Assembly (NCBI RefSeq): GCF_028453695.1
Contig: NC_135780.1
Location: 5,704,001 to 5,768,000, forward strand
Source: Augochlora pura
Lineage: Eukaryota > Arthropoda > Insecta > Hymenoptera > Halictidae
Direction of reading: 5' to 3'
Length of the DNA: 64,000 nt
This document shows positions 36,721 to 49,314 of this stretch, piece by piece. The notes under the pieces are model-generated. The model was not told the DNA's origin and made no database searches. It saw only the letters and a list, made by a program, of their open reading frames with translations. The position numbers were made by a program, and so were the translations under genes. How positions within the stretch are numbered: position 1 is the stretch's first letter; every line of letters begins with the position of its first letter.

Positions 36721-37182
36721 GCATGTGATGAAATAGCATATTATTTAAAATAATATTCCAAACAATGCCGCGTGAAATTAAGCTGCAGATTTTACGCTTT
36801 TATGAACAAATATGAAGAGGTATGATTTCAAACAACAAGCAAATTAAAATTAAAAGTGTTTCGCTCCGTTCATCTGACTTTACAAAAATAATTAAAAAAA
36901 AAAGAAAATTCTCGGCGAATCTGCTGACCTTTAAATGTTTTGAGAAAAATCATCGACTTCGAATATTTCGGATAACACGGCGGAGAAGGAAATATAGGAA
37001 AGAAAAGAACGAGAAATTAACTCGACGATATTTAAGAGTCACTCGACGTTGGGGCGAGAGGTTCTGAATGATCGGTCGCTCGAATACCCTCAATGTACTC
37101 GCGCGTTACCGCGCAAAGTAATGAAGTCGGTAATTGGAGTAACTGGCTCTCGTGGCTGCCGCGCGCAACTGCCAAGTTGTTG

Positions 37183-37184
<2 letters not shown>

Positions 37185-37234
<50 letters not shown>
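37185..37234. repeat. (CA)n followed by (GA)n
   Basis: CACACACA passes directly into GAGAGA with one AAA interruption. Confidence 0.95.
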
Positions 37235-37601
37235 CGGGGGAAGACGACATCGTTCGCCCGTCTACGCGAACGCAAATGAAGTCACGGATGTAACAGAACT
37301 TGATTAATAAATAGCTAAGTAGCATAGCGCGATATCTAATTTCTCTGCTACTCTAAACGCGCTTTCGGCGATATTATTATCTTCCAATTAGCCGCATTTC
37401 CGTTCGAGTGCTCCGAGAGAACAATTATCTAAGCCGCGCGACTCAAGAGACTTTCCTTAAGCTATTATTTGCAACGTTGTCGCGAGAGAAACATTCGCGA
37501 AACGTTAATTTTCAATCTGACGTGTAAAACGAGAAATAGAGATCGAAATATAGAAATTCAATTTCATCGTCAATTTTCAAGATCTTCCACTGATTCAATC
37601 C

Positions 37602-37742
37602 CTTGGGTACATTTGACGTCCGAGACACGTCATTCACTTTTTCCCCTAGGAGCGGATGACGTGTTTAAGACGTCAAACCAGAAATTAAACTCCTGGGTAC
37701 ATTCGACGTCCGAGAAGACGTCGTTCCCTTGTTTTCCCTAGG
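37602..37742. repeat. 90-bp duplicated block rich in GACGTC sites
   Basis: Two copies of TGGGTACATTxGACGTCCGAG..TTCCCCTAGGA begin at 37604 and 37694. In the first, arms at 37612-37633 and 37656-37677 form a 22-bp imperfect inverted repeat with four mismatches, and every arm contains a CRE/ATF-like GACGT half-site. No coding frame crosses it convincingly. Confidence 0.6.
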
Positions 37743-38035
37743 AATTAGATCTTTCGCCGCTGAACGTCGTAGTTTTAAATCGCGCGTCGCCGTGCATGGA
37801 ATTGATTCGATACAGATAAACGCGGACACACGTAATTGAATCGAGTGACACGTAATGGGTTGACGCGCGGCGGCTATTAATCATCGGTTATCTACACTCC
37901 GCGTAGCGGCTCTCGTTAATATCGCACACAGGGCCCGGCAAAAAGTCGCTGTAATTGTTAATCATTAATCCGACTGTGTTTTCTCGAGACATTAATTTCC
38001 ATCGCAGAAACGGGAAAAATTGGTTCGGGAGAGAA

Positions 38036-38069
<34 letters not shown>

Positions 38070-38635
38070 GGCAGGCGGCGCATATCCAGGGCTTTCAACT
38101 CCGTTGATAACCCGGTCGGTTCGCTGGAGGCTCCCTTGTCCGAGAGCAGGATCCGCGGCGTCGTATAGCACTCCGCGTCGTCGCCTTTCGCCCAAGATTC
38201 ATTCGTGCCGCCGGCGATAATTATGTTACGCTTGATTACGTCCTGATTGTTCTATGAATATCAAGCCGCGGATAAGCCGTGTTCGCACATCTGTTTCGCC
38301 GGTGTACTACATATATCACAACGTCGATTCGATTGCCACTAACGCTGTAATCGTACTCTCTTACCTCTTCCTTGTCCCCCCCTCTCCTACCGTCTCTACC
38401 TCCCTCTCTCTCTCTCTCTCTCTACCGTCTTCTAATTACCAACTTCCCCGGTATGGAGGACTTCACGTTCGTATTTGCTTTAAGAACGGTCCCTATCGAG
38501 ATTAATTTCGTACATGCATGCGATTTGCATAAATTCAAGAGTCATTAGCGGCTCGCGTTTAACGAGATATGCATGAACACGTAATAGATCATGTATATTG
38601 GACTCTAAGAAGGTAGCACCGACTTCGCCCTCTCT

Positions 38636-38830
38636 CTCCCTCTCTCTCTTTGCGAACGATATTCTATCTCTCTCTTTCTGCGAACGATATTCTATCTCTC
38701 TCTCTCTCTCTCTCTTTGCGAACGATATTCTATCTCTTTCTCTCTCTTTGCGAACGATATTCTATCTCTCTCTCTTTCTGCGAACGATATTCTATCTCTC
38801 TCTTTCTGCGAACGATATTCTATCTCTCTA
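38636..38830. repeat. GCGAACGATATTCTAT/(CT)n minisatellite
   Basis: Six copies of GCGAACGATATTCTATCTCT (starting 38652, 38680, 38718, 38750, 38780, 38808) separated by CT tracts of variable length, giving 28-38 bp steps. Serine/leucine-rich frames across it are spurious. Confidence 0.9.
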
Positions 38831-39207
38831 CGTTCGTCCGGAGTCGGATTCCGGTCGGACGACTCTTCCCAACGCGCCGATTGTGCGCGTGCAAAACGAT
38901 TGAATTTATTTCGGCAGCTTGTCAATGGTACACGAGGCTGCGGCCTAGAATGAATGCGGCCAATAGGGGGGCTGCTGGCTCTCTCTGTATCGTTGAACAC
39001 GTTTCAAAGCAAGAATAAATTACAACGACGGCGCGCTGGTTTTAGAAGAGAATTTATAATCGATAACGTCTCGCGTCGGAGTTGCATCCGCGAACACGAT
39101 TACGCGGTTTTATCGGATACAGGTTTCGCGGAAGGATCGCGATAAATGTTAAGCGCGAACGGACGCGTCGACGATGGCGGAGGAGTCGTCCGACGAAAGC
39201 TGAAGAG

Positions 39208-39445
39208 ACGCGAAAATTAAAAATTGGAAAAATTGGTGAAATTGGTAAAATTGTCTGCAGCGGTTGCGTTAAAATGCAGGAGCTGTGTTGACGTTTATTT
39301 CGTGTGTTAATAATTCTTAACAAAATCTGGAGAAACGCGAAAATTAAAAATTATTAAAATTGTTAAAATTGTTAATATTGTCTGCAGCGGTTGCGTTAAA
39401 ATGCAGCAGCTACGTCAACGTTTATTTCGTGCGTTGATAATTTTA
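39208..39445. repeat. 127-bp tandem duplication
   Basis: GCGAAAATTAAAAATT begins at 39210 and 39337. Both copies continue through GTCTGCAGCGGTTGCGTTAA to GTTTATTTCGTG with small indels. Confidence 0.85.
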
Positions 39446-42400
39446 ATATAGCTGAAAATAGTAAGACAGATATTTAATAAAAATTGTATTCAATTCGATC
39501 ATGCGTGCTCGACGCGTCCTACCGTTGTCTATGCTTCGAAGCAAGGTAGCAGTCGAGTCGCTGTTAGTTGGACTATGTCGTTATTGTTCATACACGGGCG
39601 AGAGGCAGAGACATCGTCGCAGCAACAATGCCGGGGCTCAAGCCCGTCACGAGATCGATTTCTCCGCTGCGGCGTATTTTGCCCCAGTCAGAAACGTACC
39701 TGTTAGCAATAAGCCCGGGCACAAAGCCCCCTATAGAATAATTCAGCCCCGTTCTTCCAAATGAAACACCGCCGCGCATCCCTCTGTGTGCCCCGACATC
39801 GCGTTTCATTAAATTCGCTTGCATTCTTAACTCCGCGACACTAATTTCTCTCCTGCTCGGCTCAACGTAGTTGAACATCGCTGACCGAATTGCTCGTATT
39901 TGTATAATCCGCCGTATAATCAACAGTTAGATAATTATTTTATTTACCGAGGCGGGTAAATAATTTATGAATCATGTTTTACTGTTACGGACACGGCAAA
40001 GAGATTACGTCTTACTTGGCTTTCTATTTGAGATCGCAACCAGTTTATGAAACGAGTATGAAACGACGTAATTGATCCGACGAGGATTCTATGGCGTTAT
40101 TGAATACCGTTTTAATGAAATACGGTTTGAAAGAAGCTGAGGAACGATCTTCACGGTTTGTAATAAAAGAAAGGTACACAGAGGTACATATTTTAATATT
40201 TATTTTAATATTTTAATTTTATGCCTCTCGATTTTTATTACAGTTTCAATGATAGTAATAATATTATCAGATCGTCTCTTTTCGTTGGAAAATGAAACCG
40301 TTTACCCGATAATTTTATTATCTATGACCGCGAAATTCCTATCACGGTGCACGGACTACACGTTTGCGAAACAGCTTGTAGAAACTGAACGGCGATGCTG
40401 CTATTGCAACGTGATCCCCGGCGTATGGACTCATCGCGGAGGCTGGTTTTAAAGGGGGGGGAGCCGAGTCATTCTCTAGCGTCGATTGTGCCCGGCTGTA
40501 TCTCGGCGAGCGATCGAATCTCAGCGAGAATAAGAATACACGCCCGCGGACATAACATCCATTTCGAGATGTCTGTAAGCATGAACGATAACGCCCGGGA
40601 TCGTGAAATAATTAATTTCACGCCTCTGTAATCTCCCCGCGATCGTGTATCCCCGATAAACTTTGCCATTTCTTCTTTCTTTCTTTTTTTTTTCTATCGC
40701 CGACCAACGACGGCGCACAGAGCGTCGATAATTCGAGAACGTGTTCCGGAGATTATGGCCGCCCGCCGTTTGTCACAATTATCTGACGTCCAAAGGATTT
40801 CTCTTACGGTTGATCCTGATTTATTTATACCGCCGAATCCCGGCTACGGCGTAGCGAGGCGTACCCCACAAGGCTCGTTAAAGTGCCATTGAATTTTTCC
40901 GCGACTCTTTTCACGGGAAATTCTCTCGAGTCCCCCGGGTTTATACCTTAATTATGCGAGACCGAAGGCCGCTTGCGATTCTTCAAACGATCGTCGCCAA
41001 TTGTTTCCGAAGAAAATTCTATTTAAATAGAGGAAACGAATATATAATTAATCATTAGTTGGTTAGTTGCTGTTCGATTTATTCAGTATTCCGGTTATCC
41101 GTTATTCCAGTGATTCATTATTCGTTCGGCGAACCTTCGGTCGCTATTTATTATTCGTCATGCTTTATTCGCGCGAACGAACCCGGTCGAGCTTCCACCA
41201 TTTACAGTATTCATGTCCAAACTGTGATTCACTTTTATCTGTAATTGAACACTTTTGTTTATCTATAGAATATTTTCGTGATCGTTACGAGCGAGGAATG
41301 TCTATAATAATTTATTTTAATTTATTCAAAAATCCTGATTTGCCACGTAACGAGCAGAAAACAGCTGATTAAATATCTATTAGTTCTTTTACAAACATTT
41401 CGAAAATATGAGTGTTAATACTCTCTGCGGATAAGCGTTAATTAATACGGAAACCATTAACGTTCGTATAAAATAACAACAGCGCGTACAAGTTCGATCT
41501 AAACGTATCGACTCGCAGACGGAACCTTCAAACGTCGCTCGACCTTTTTTCGAAATCCGGCGCTCTTTTTATTTTTCTATAATCTGAACACCGATAGAAT
41601 GCCTACGATTTCGTTCGATTTTTTTTCTATATTAAATTCCTCCGCCGCGGCGGAGAATGTTCTTTGCCCCCCTCCCGTCGAACAAGAGGAAGGAAATTTT
41701 CTATCGAAAATATTTGTAGCACTTTAAGTTCCCCGGGGGCCCGGGCTTGTTTGATACCAGAAGCGTAATTCGTGATTGAAATTCTCGAGCGGCGTCGGCG
41801 TCGGCGGCGGCGGTGCTTTGTGCTGAAAACTTTTAATTGGCAGAATTCTCTCGATTTGCTTCCATTCGGTATGGACACAAATGTTCCTTGCCGTAGCGAT
41901 GGAACAAAGAGGGACTCGGTTCATGGATCCTCCGCGATACTGAGTTTCCGGTATATATATATATATATAACCCGTGACTTCTTGAACAATCGTCTATTAC
42001 TTGGGCTAAGAGCTTTGATCGTTGTGCCGTAATATCGAATTAAACTTGAAGAGGGGATCCTTGTCGAGAGAGAGAGAGAGAGAGAGAGCGAGGCAAGTAG
42101 CTCGAAGACCGCAGCCGCGCCGTGAAAGACGCGCGCCGATCGACCCTTCTTCGGAAATCGTCGTTTTACGATACCGCGCGAAAAGTTTCAACCCCATTGT
42201 TGACAGATGAAATATTTATCCCGGCGATGCGCGGTCGATTTAAAAGTTAAGAATGCGTTTGCGCACTGTTGCATTGCGTAGTTCCGTCTTTTTGAGAAAT
42301 TATATAGAATAATCGGCTGAGATGCTGGTGGCATTAAAATTGAGACGAATATTTGAAAATTGACTGTTAAAAGATAGAAATTAATAACTGAGCACAATTT

Positions 42401-42767
42401 TTATTGCGACATGCGAATTAATGTAACCAGAAGGGAAACAAGCAAAATATCCTTTTTACATAATCCCTTTAATAATCTATACTCTCTTTTCAATCTTCTG
42501 TTTAAATGTTCTTTGCAAACGTATTATTACTACTCTACTATTGCCTTCGAACGAAGTAAACATTTAACAGAAGATTAAATTAATATTGATCGATTTTATT
42601 ATAATAATAAATATTAGTTATACTCAATGAATATTCTGCGTAGCCACGAGATTACGCGAATTGAATTAAACCTATGAATGGACTCTATATCGCGACACAA
42701 TATTACAGGTTGCAATACGCGTTTAAATAACGTGAACTCAATCAAATTAAAATTTGACAATTTCCAG

Positions 42768-42942
42768 GAGAAACCATAGCTGGAAACGGTCCCGGGATCC
42801 GTCTTCTGTTTCCGCTTGGTCGTCGTACGCGTCGGAGGATTCGCTTTCCCGGGTGTATCCGGAGTCTCGGTTGCCGGTAGCCGACGGTGTCGTAATTGGT
42901 GAAACACTTGAGAAACGTGGGAGGTCAGCGAACCCGCGCTAA
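42768..42942 (+). other. Candidate 3'-terminal coding exon
   Basis: After an acceptor-like TTTCCAG, 57 codons stay open to TAA at 42940. They give a Ser/Arg-rich tail containing SWKRSRDPSSVSAWSS and VVIGETLEKRG. No domain and no partner exon are recognised, and the polypyrimidine tract is poor. Confidence 0.2.
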
Positions 42943-43349
42943 AATTCGTGTCGTTCGCATCCCGCGGTACATACCTCTACTGATCGAAATGGTAAAAAGC
43001 TTACGGTTTCGAGCGCGTCGCGGCTCAAAGTACACGATGATCTCTGTCATTACACGTGTCCCGTTAGCCACGTCGAGGGTAGACGTTCCCTGGAAACGCG
43101 CCTCTAAATCCGTTTCATTGGAAAATGTACAAAGTCAAGAGGGGGGAGGGGAGGGTAAAGGACATCTCGATCAATATTTCACATGAACGGCCGATTGGCC
43201 AGCAGGAAATAACGTCTGGGGTCTCTGTCGAGGCCAGGATCCGACTGACTGGCTTTAAACTGTTCCCCCCGTCTCTCTCTCTCTCTCGCTCTCTCTCTGG
43301 GGAGCCGGCCACCAGTGCTATATACGTGTCAATGGTAAACTGACCCTAG

Positions 43350-43690
43350 ATGTCCATCGCTGCGAGATGAAAAGGCCACGACGGATCTACTTTGTTCAGG
43401 CCGGTATACCGTTAGACGCAGCGCGCGACTATCAGAATCTAATCACCGACTAGCATCAGACACTTGGGCCTGTCCGACTCCATGGTCCGGTACAAATTGT
43501 CAGGGAGATAGGCATCTCGTTGGCCCCACGGGGTCAGCCTGATGTGGATATTCGTCGCGTTTCGATTAGACTGTTGCTCCCTAAGCAGATTAAAAAGAAC
43601 CGTGGTACATGCTACCGTCGCCGGGGCATACACACGACCACCGCGGGGGCTTTCCATGCCTGGTCAGATAAACGAAATATCTTGTACGTC
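43350..43690 (-). other. Unassigned protein-like segment
   Basis: The minus-strand frame 43657-43439 reads NIHIRLTPWGQRDAYLPD and DRPKCLMLVGD then stop, with balanced codon use. Two plus-strand frames are open too. It could be a decayed exon, an old transposon coding piece or a conserved element. I do not recognise it. Confidence 0.22.
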
Positions 43691-44511
43691 CGAAGTAAAA
43701 TATCTACCTCTAGCAAAATCAAATGACGAAAGTAAAAGTTTATCGGGAAATATCCGGCGAGGATCTTTCAACGTTCGCGGTGACATCGGTTACTTTACGC
43801 GTTTTACTGTTAAAAAATTTGAGAAACTGATTTTATGTATGGTTAATCTATTACGATTTATTTTAATTTTTTTATTTGCTTGCGATTTATTTTCAATGAA
43901 ACGCGCGTGAGCAGAAAATTGAATCTACGAGGGTTATCGCAAAATAAAACTAGGATGCTTTGGCTTTTATTTATTATATTTTTGTCAACGTGGATTCTAT
44001 TTCATTTGTAATTGAAAAGCAAAACTAAATTTCATTCAATCATCGATATATTCTCAGATAAAGAATATATCGATAGATAGTTAGAAGACCAAACAGACAA
44101 AATTAAACCAATACATCACAGTCATTGTATAATAAAAAGAATTCTAACCTGACCTAACCAGACACATTTGTCAGCGACTGTACATCCAAACAGTTACGAA
44201 ACAAAGTGAAATTCGAATTTTTATCGAGCGCGGTCGACAGGCACGGGACAATCTTTAATTAACCGCTTAATCACTTCGACTTATGACAATCGCGTAATTA
44301 CACGCGCCCGGCATATGGCCGGAATCATTGATGCGCTTTCCGGTTCATTAAGGTCGCGTTCATTACCCGGCTCGCGCAACCAGAAACGCGAATGGAGTTT
44401 CGTGCGTTCCTGGAAAACAGTTCGTTCAACAGAGAGAAGTGACTCCCGTGGGTAATTAAGCGAAATGTAGTTAATGAGGTTAATGGAAAAAAAATACTCG
44501 CAGGAAGGAGG

Positions 44512-44558
44512 GAGGGAAGGAAGGAAGGAAGGAAGGAAGGAAGGAAGGAAGGAAGGAA
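44512..44558. repeat. (GGAA)n microsatellite
   Basis: About eleven GGAA units after a GGAGGGA lead. GGAA is also the ETS-factor core, but the run looks like simple slippage. Confidence 0.95.
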
Positions 44559-44732
44559 ACGTAAAAAGGTTAAAGACTGACCTCCGTGGAGCGCGTGTCG
44601 GCGAAAACGAGTATCGATTAATTATGCGCGTCGCTGTCTCGGAAAATCCCCCCCTTTCCCTCGCGTCATTTCCAAATCGGCGATTCGTCGAATTTTAACA
44701 CGTTAATTAACACGTTAAGTGTATTTAGTTAA

Positions 44733-44941
44733 CGCGTTAATATTTCTAATACATCGGTAACAGAATCCAGTGTTAAATAAAAATTCAGAGGACTTCGAAT
44801 AAATTTTAGGTGACAACTTAGAACAATGTAAATTCTTTTAGTTTTATATCGTATTTTACACTGTCAGTCGCCGATGACTGACGCGGCCTGAACGGAGAGT
44901 TCGGTGTCAGTCACCGATGACTGACGCCAGCAATCAACGCG
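44733..44941. mobile_element. Possible TTAA element with CGCGTT ends
   Basis: TTAA 44729-44732 and 44942-44945 enclose 209 bp starting CGCGTT and ending AACGCG. Two copies of a self-palindromic GTCAGTC-x6-GACTGAC motif (44863-44882, 44906-44925) lie near the right end. The six-base inverted ends are short, so this is tentative. Confidence 0.4.
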
Positions 44942-45593
44942 TTAATACAATGATTTTTCCGTGGAAAATTTTCATTTCCACAGGATCTTGTGATCTCGTA
45001 CCGCGGCGATTCGTACTCGCCGGAGAACGGAAAGATCCTGTCCGAGAATTTTATTCGTCGCCGGATTATTGATTGCGTAGACATTTTAACGGAAATGGAT
45101 GGACTACGCTTTTAAAAAAAAAAAGGGAAAAAAGAAGAACGAAATGATAAAAATTCACGGAGCCGAACGATTCGCGCGTGTGTCGCGACCGATAAAGTTT
45201 CACTTGCAAATTTCATTGTAAAGGCGGCGGGTGATCGATGACTGACAAAGATGTCCTCTGAACCGGAGACGCCTTCGCTTGTATTTTTCATTGCGAAGGA
45301 AAAGAGAGAGATTTATAGCCGCGTCGATTCGCATGACGTGCCACGGTGTACGTATACACACGAGCGAGTGTAGCCATCGACGCCATTGTTCGTTGCAACG
45401 AGTTTTTATCCGACTACTCCGCGGAACGCGCATAATACACGCATCCCTCCGCGGCTTTCGCGAGTATTTACCGGGCCGATTTCCGAAAATTCTTTTTCAA
45501 CCCGGGTTACCGTACCTTTTGATCTTACCATACCCATCGGGATCCTTTCAGCGCCCATTTTATTAACCAGTTAACTGTGGCGCCCTCAATTAA

Positions 45594-45849
45594 CCCTTTG
45601 ACTACTGTTGGCGCCTATTGGTGTCCGAAACATGTTGGCTTCCCGGTACTGTAGGCGCCAATAGGCGTCCAGATGGAATATCGCCCCCGTTTATTATTAA
45701 ATTTCATTAATTATATATTGTAAACAAAGCTTAAGATTATTGTCCACTTCAAGTAACATCGGTTTAATGTAACAAAATTCAATATATTGAATATTTTAAT
45801 ACACTAACGAAAAACTACGGCCGTGCCAAAGACTGCCGTAGCCAAAGGG
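45594..45849. mobile_element. TTAA-MITE family 4
   Basis: 256 bp between TTAA 45590-45593 and 45850-45853. The ends are CCCTTTGACTAC and GTAGCCAAAGGG (11 of 12 matching). Near the left end, GGCGCCTATTGG is answered by CCAATAGGCG about 40 bp on, making a second stem. The interior is AT-rich with no coding capacity. Confidence 0.6.
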
Positions 45850-46149
45850 TTAAAAGTGCGAACAGTTTTTTGTGTCGCCGGGATCGAGCCGCGACGAGTA
45901 TACTCGTCAATCACAGTTAACCGGTTAAACAACGAACGACACGCGTTCGAACAAATGTTATCGGCTTGTTGTGCGGAACGTCTGCGTTTAGCTTTCGCGG
46001 AAAACAATTTTCGACGCGATTTTACGGTCGGCAACGTACACAATTTTATTTACGCACCCGTTTTATGGAATCGCGAGAAGTTATATCTCTTAGACCGATG
46101 TGTTAAACAGAAAATTTCGCGTGCGCGCCGGCTATAAAATAACTCGTAG

Positions 46150-48600
46150 TCGGCATGGAACGTGTTAAAACCATGATTTTACGGGAGCTGGTTTGCCCGG
46201 AGTACACTTACAACACACGCACACACACACACACACCGCCCCGCCACTTTTGTCGGTGTGATGAATCGCGCCCAACATCTGCAGGCGCAGGTGAAAGCCT
46301 CATCATGCTTTTAATAAGATGTTTTTTTTTCTTTTCTGCGCGCGCGCGCTCCCGCGCGATTTATCATACGCGCACGAGGCGGTAAGGCGCTGTTAATAAC
46401 CCGAGCGGGTTCGTTTTAAGATTATTTTACGAACCCCAGATTAAATGCTGGATCGTATAACCGGGGTCCTCGATATGCTCCTTTCATTAGAAATCATTTT
46501 CTTTTTGTTATCGCGATGGAATTATAGAAAAACGTTCTCCAGTCGATCACGTGATAACCGCCGCTTTTAATTATCCGGGCTTTAATCACTTTTTACGATT
46601 TCGAAAATTCGAGTCGCAGATCTGGAACAGTTCGAACGAATATTTAAATAAAGAAATATACATTGCAAAGTGGGTTTTAATTTAGTATGATAATTTTCAT
46701 GTGATAATTATACTATTTCCTACTAATTTTATTTTTAACGATTACATTATTAAAGTTCAATTATTTCGTATTTATTTTTGCTATATCTTCGACAGGTATT
46801 CTATTTTTAAGATATTTTACTCAGCACTTACATATCGATGATTTACCATCGCCACAGAATTGTACAGGACGCTATACTACTGTCATTTGCGCAATTCAAC
46901 CGTGAAACCCGTGACTGCGTCGTATCAGTATCGCAATCGGCGTGTCGCCGCTTCGTTCAATCGAAATTCAGTGAATTTTGATTAATATTATGCAATAACT
47001 GATTGAGCTGTAATAGTTTGGTTTATTTGTGACCGATAAACAATCGGTCGATTATAACAATGTACGGCGGCGCATCGACACGTTAATATTTAGATTGATG
47101 AACTCGATAAAGTGGAATTATTGCGGTTCATAGAGGCATTCCTATAATAGCTCGATGGTAACCAGAGGATTAATAGATATACATCATTCTATGTCCCCCG
47201 TATTGTAATCAGAGTTGGGCACAATTTCACGTGGATTATTGAGAAGAAATAAAGATAAATAAGTTAACTTTAATTCGACACTGACAAATAAAAATTCATC
47301 GGAAATTCACATGAAAAATAATTTGTCATAGAATACAAAAGTGTTCTTCTTTTACTGTTTATCAATTTATTCCTTCCATAATGGTTTTCGCAATTATCCA
47401 TTTTTACAATTATCCATTTTTAAAACAATTTCATAATTCTATAAGATAACTCCAATCAGCTTACTTTAATAAAAAAAAAAAGAAGTCATGGTGTCGAGCG
47501 AAGTTACGCAGAGATGATTTTGTTCTTAACAGTCTCGGAACATCCTTTGTTGATCGCAAGATCCTAATCCCCCTCTTTATAGCCTCCCCGGGTTTACTGC
47601 CCTGACCGTAGTATACAACCAAGCATGCCCCCTACTTCAATAACAGGGGGACTCGTTATTATATATTTTATATCACTGTCGCTTCGGCAGTAAAACACCC
47701 TAGATTGCCTCTTAACCCTTGACTAGCACACATGGTACATCAATAACTGCAGAAAATTGCGATATTGTACATGTAACACCGCGTATATACATTGTATGTA
47801 CATTGTCGACGGCTATTCTCCATGAAAAATTGGTTTAAAGGATTTTCCGTATCGAGGGGATAGAAAATTGTTTGTTTTTTTTACACTTTCCACGTGTCTT
47901 TAATATTTCACGATTTCGTCCAAAGCGTGTAGCGATTTCAATGATACGTTACAGCGTTGAAAAAACTGTAACATGGTTTTTCCGAAACACTGTTTCTGCA
48001 ACTGAATTTCATAAATTTTTAATATCGCGTTAATTAAACTTTTTAAAATTTTACGTGCATACAACGTATATTTATTATTTTTTTAATATCGTTTAAGCAA
48101 TCTTCACTTCAATATAAATTATTGTACGTTTAAAACTATCTCTGATTTTTTAATTCAAGTCGAACATTATAAATCGCGAAAATTGTGATAAACAATATAA
48201 GCATGATTGCAGCTCTAATTCGCCAATACAATTCCAACGGAACGATGCCGGTTCGCCTGCTAATCGAACGCTCGTCGGCTATTAATTAAAAACAATAATC
48301 GGCATCGTCGCGACTATTACGACCAGTTTTCCGCGAGTGGTAAAGCGCCGGTATCGATATTCATAACAGCTGTCCACCCCATTCGTATACCTTGTACGTT
48401 ACGAGTCCCGAGTAATTAGAGTTGGGCGGACAGCTATTATGAGCAGCGGTGCGTATCGCGCGTCTGGTCTTCTGAGGAGCCGTCTCTAATTAACACTTGC
48501 CAAGAAAAACGATCGCGGCGAAATTCGTTCGAGTTTACCCGCGAACTATCCGGCGAAAAGGGGCTCGAAATATTACTATATTTATTATTTAATATTAAAT
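46150..48600. other. AT-rich spacer
   Basis: Very AT-rich with a weak GGTTTACTGCC/GGCAGTAAAACACC inverted pair (47591-47601, 47686-47699) and a possible TTAA element end. Nothing coding is seen. Confidence 0.6.
47716..47810 (+). mobile_element. Possible TTAA element end
   Basis: CCCTTGACTAGCACAC follows TTAA 47712-47715, resembling CCC-starting ends of the other families. No right end is found. Confidence 0.22.
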
Positions 48601-48603
48601 AGG

Positions 48604-48790
48604 ACCCTGAACAAGTTCTCGCTGTTTCCTTTCCCAAAACGAAAGCTTTATTTAAAATATAACATTGAAGATCAGTTCACTCAAAGTATTGCCCATTACT
48701 AGAGACCACTTTCTTCCATCTTTAACAAAAGAATTCCAGTAAAAGAATTTACTGTTTTTGTCCATTTTAAATTAACCAAAATAACGAAAC
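48604..48790 (-). pseudogene. Mariner-family transposase C-terminal remnant
   Basis: On the minus strand 48721-48680 encodes RWKKVVSSNGQYFE followed by a stop (48679-48677), matching the RW-x-K-x(5)-NGQYF ending of mariner-type transposases. Upstream lie residues like KFFYWNSF, but a frame break near 48722-48730 separates them from the terminal motif. The 3' flank ends in AGCGAGAACTTGTTCAGGGT, shared with the 19.1-kb copy. The catalytic D,D,D region is absent, so it is inactive. Confidence 0.7.
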
Positions 48791-49295
48791 CATTTCCGTC
48801 AGATTTTCGGGGCCGCGCGTCGTCCGAGCGACCGGGCTTCGTTGGCCGGGGAAACAGAAGCTTTTCGGTCGGCTCCCCTCCACCCCCCGTCATCGATCCG
48901 TTATTTCTTCCATGGAATTTCAGCGTCTTTGGCCGGGCGGCGGAATCGTTCCACGGCTACGGGAGCCCCGGGAGAGGAAGGAAACGAAAGTGAATAAGAG
49001 AAGTTCGACGGCTGGAGGAAGGCAGGCGGGGCGGGGCGGGGCGCGGCGAAACACCAGACAAAAAGGTAGCGGTCGCGTCTGGAACTAATGCATCCGTGGA
49101 ACCCGAGCGAAGAAAGAGAGTAGAACAAGAACGGGTGGGGAGGGAGGGAGAGAGAAACGAAGGAAGGAAGGAGGTCCATTGACCCAGTGACACACTTCCA
49201 TTTCCATTTTCTACAAAATGGTAACGTCACACCGGGAAGAGTATCGGGTTCGACGACGGTGGCCACGTGTGTGGGCGTCGAACACGGCCACACCG

Positions 49296-49314
49296 GCGCG
49301 CGCGCGCGCGCGCA
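49296..49314. repeat. (CG)n tract
   Basis: Alternating CG of about 18 bases, capable of Z-DNA. Shorter ones are at 3338-3352 and 23545-23559. Confidence 0.9.

Larger units (their letters stand above)
35275..42760. other. Noncoding spacer without family 1 MITEs
   Basis: Holds the 36.7-kb inverted repeat, CA/GA tracts, the GACGTC block, the 38.6-kb minisatellite and the 39.2-kb duplication. No gene and no family 1 copy is seen in about 7.5 kb. Confidence 0.6.

Noticed and set aside
45823..46137. 104-codon plus-strand frame
   Set aside because: Begins inside a TTAA element and runs into spacer.
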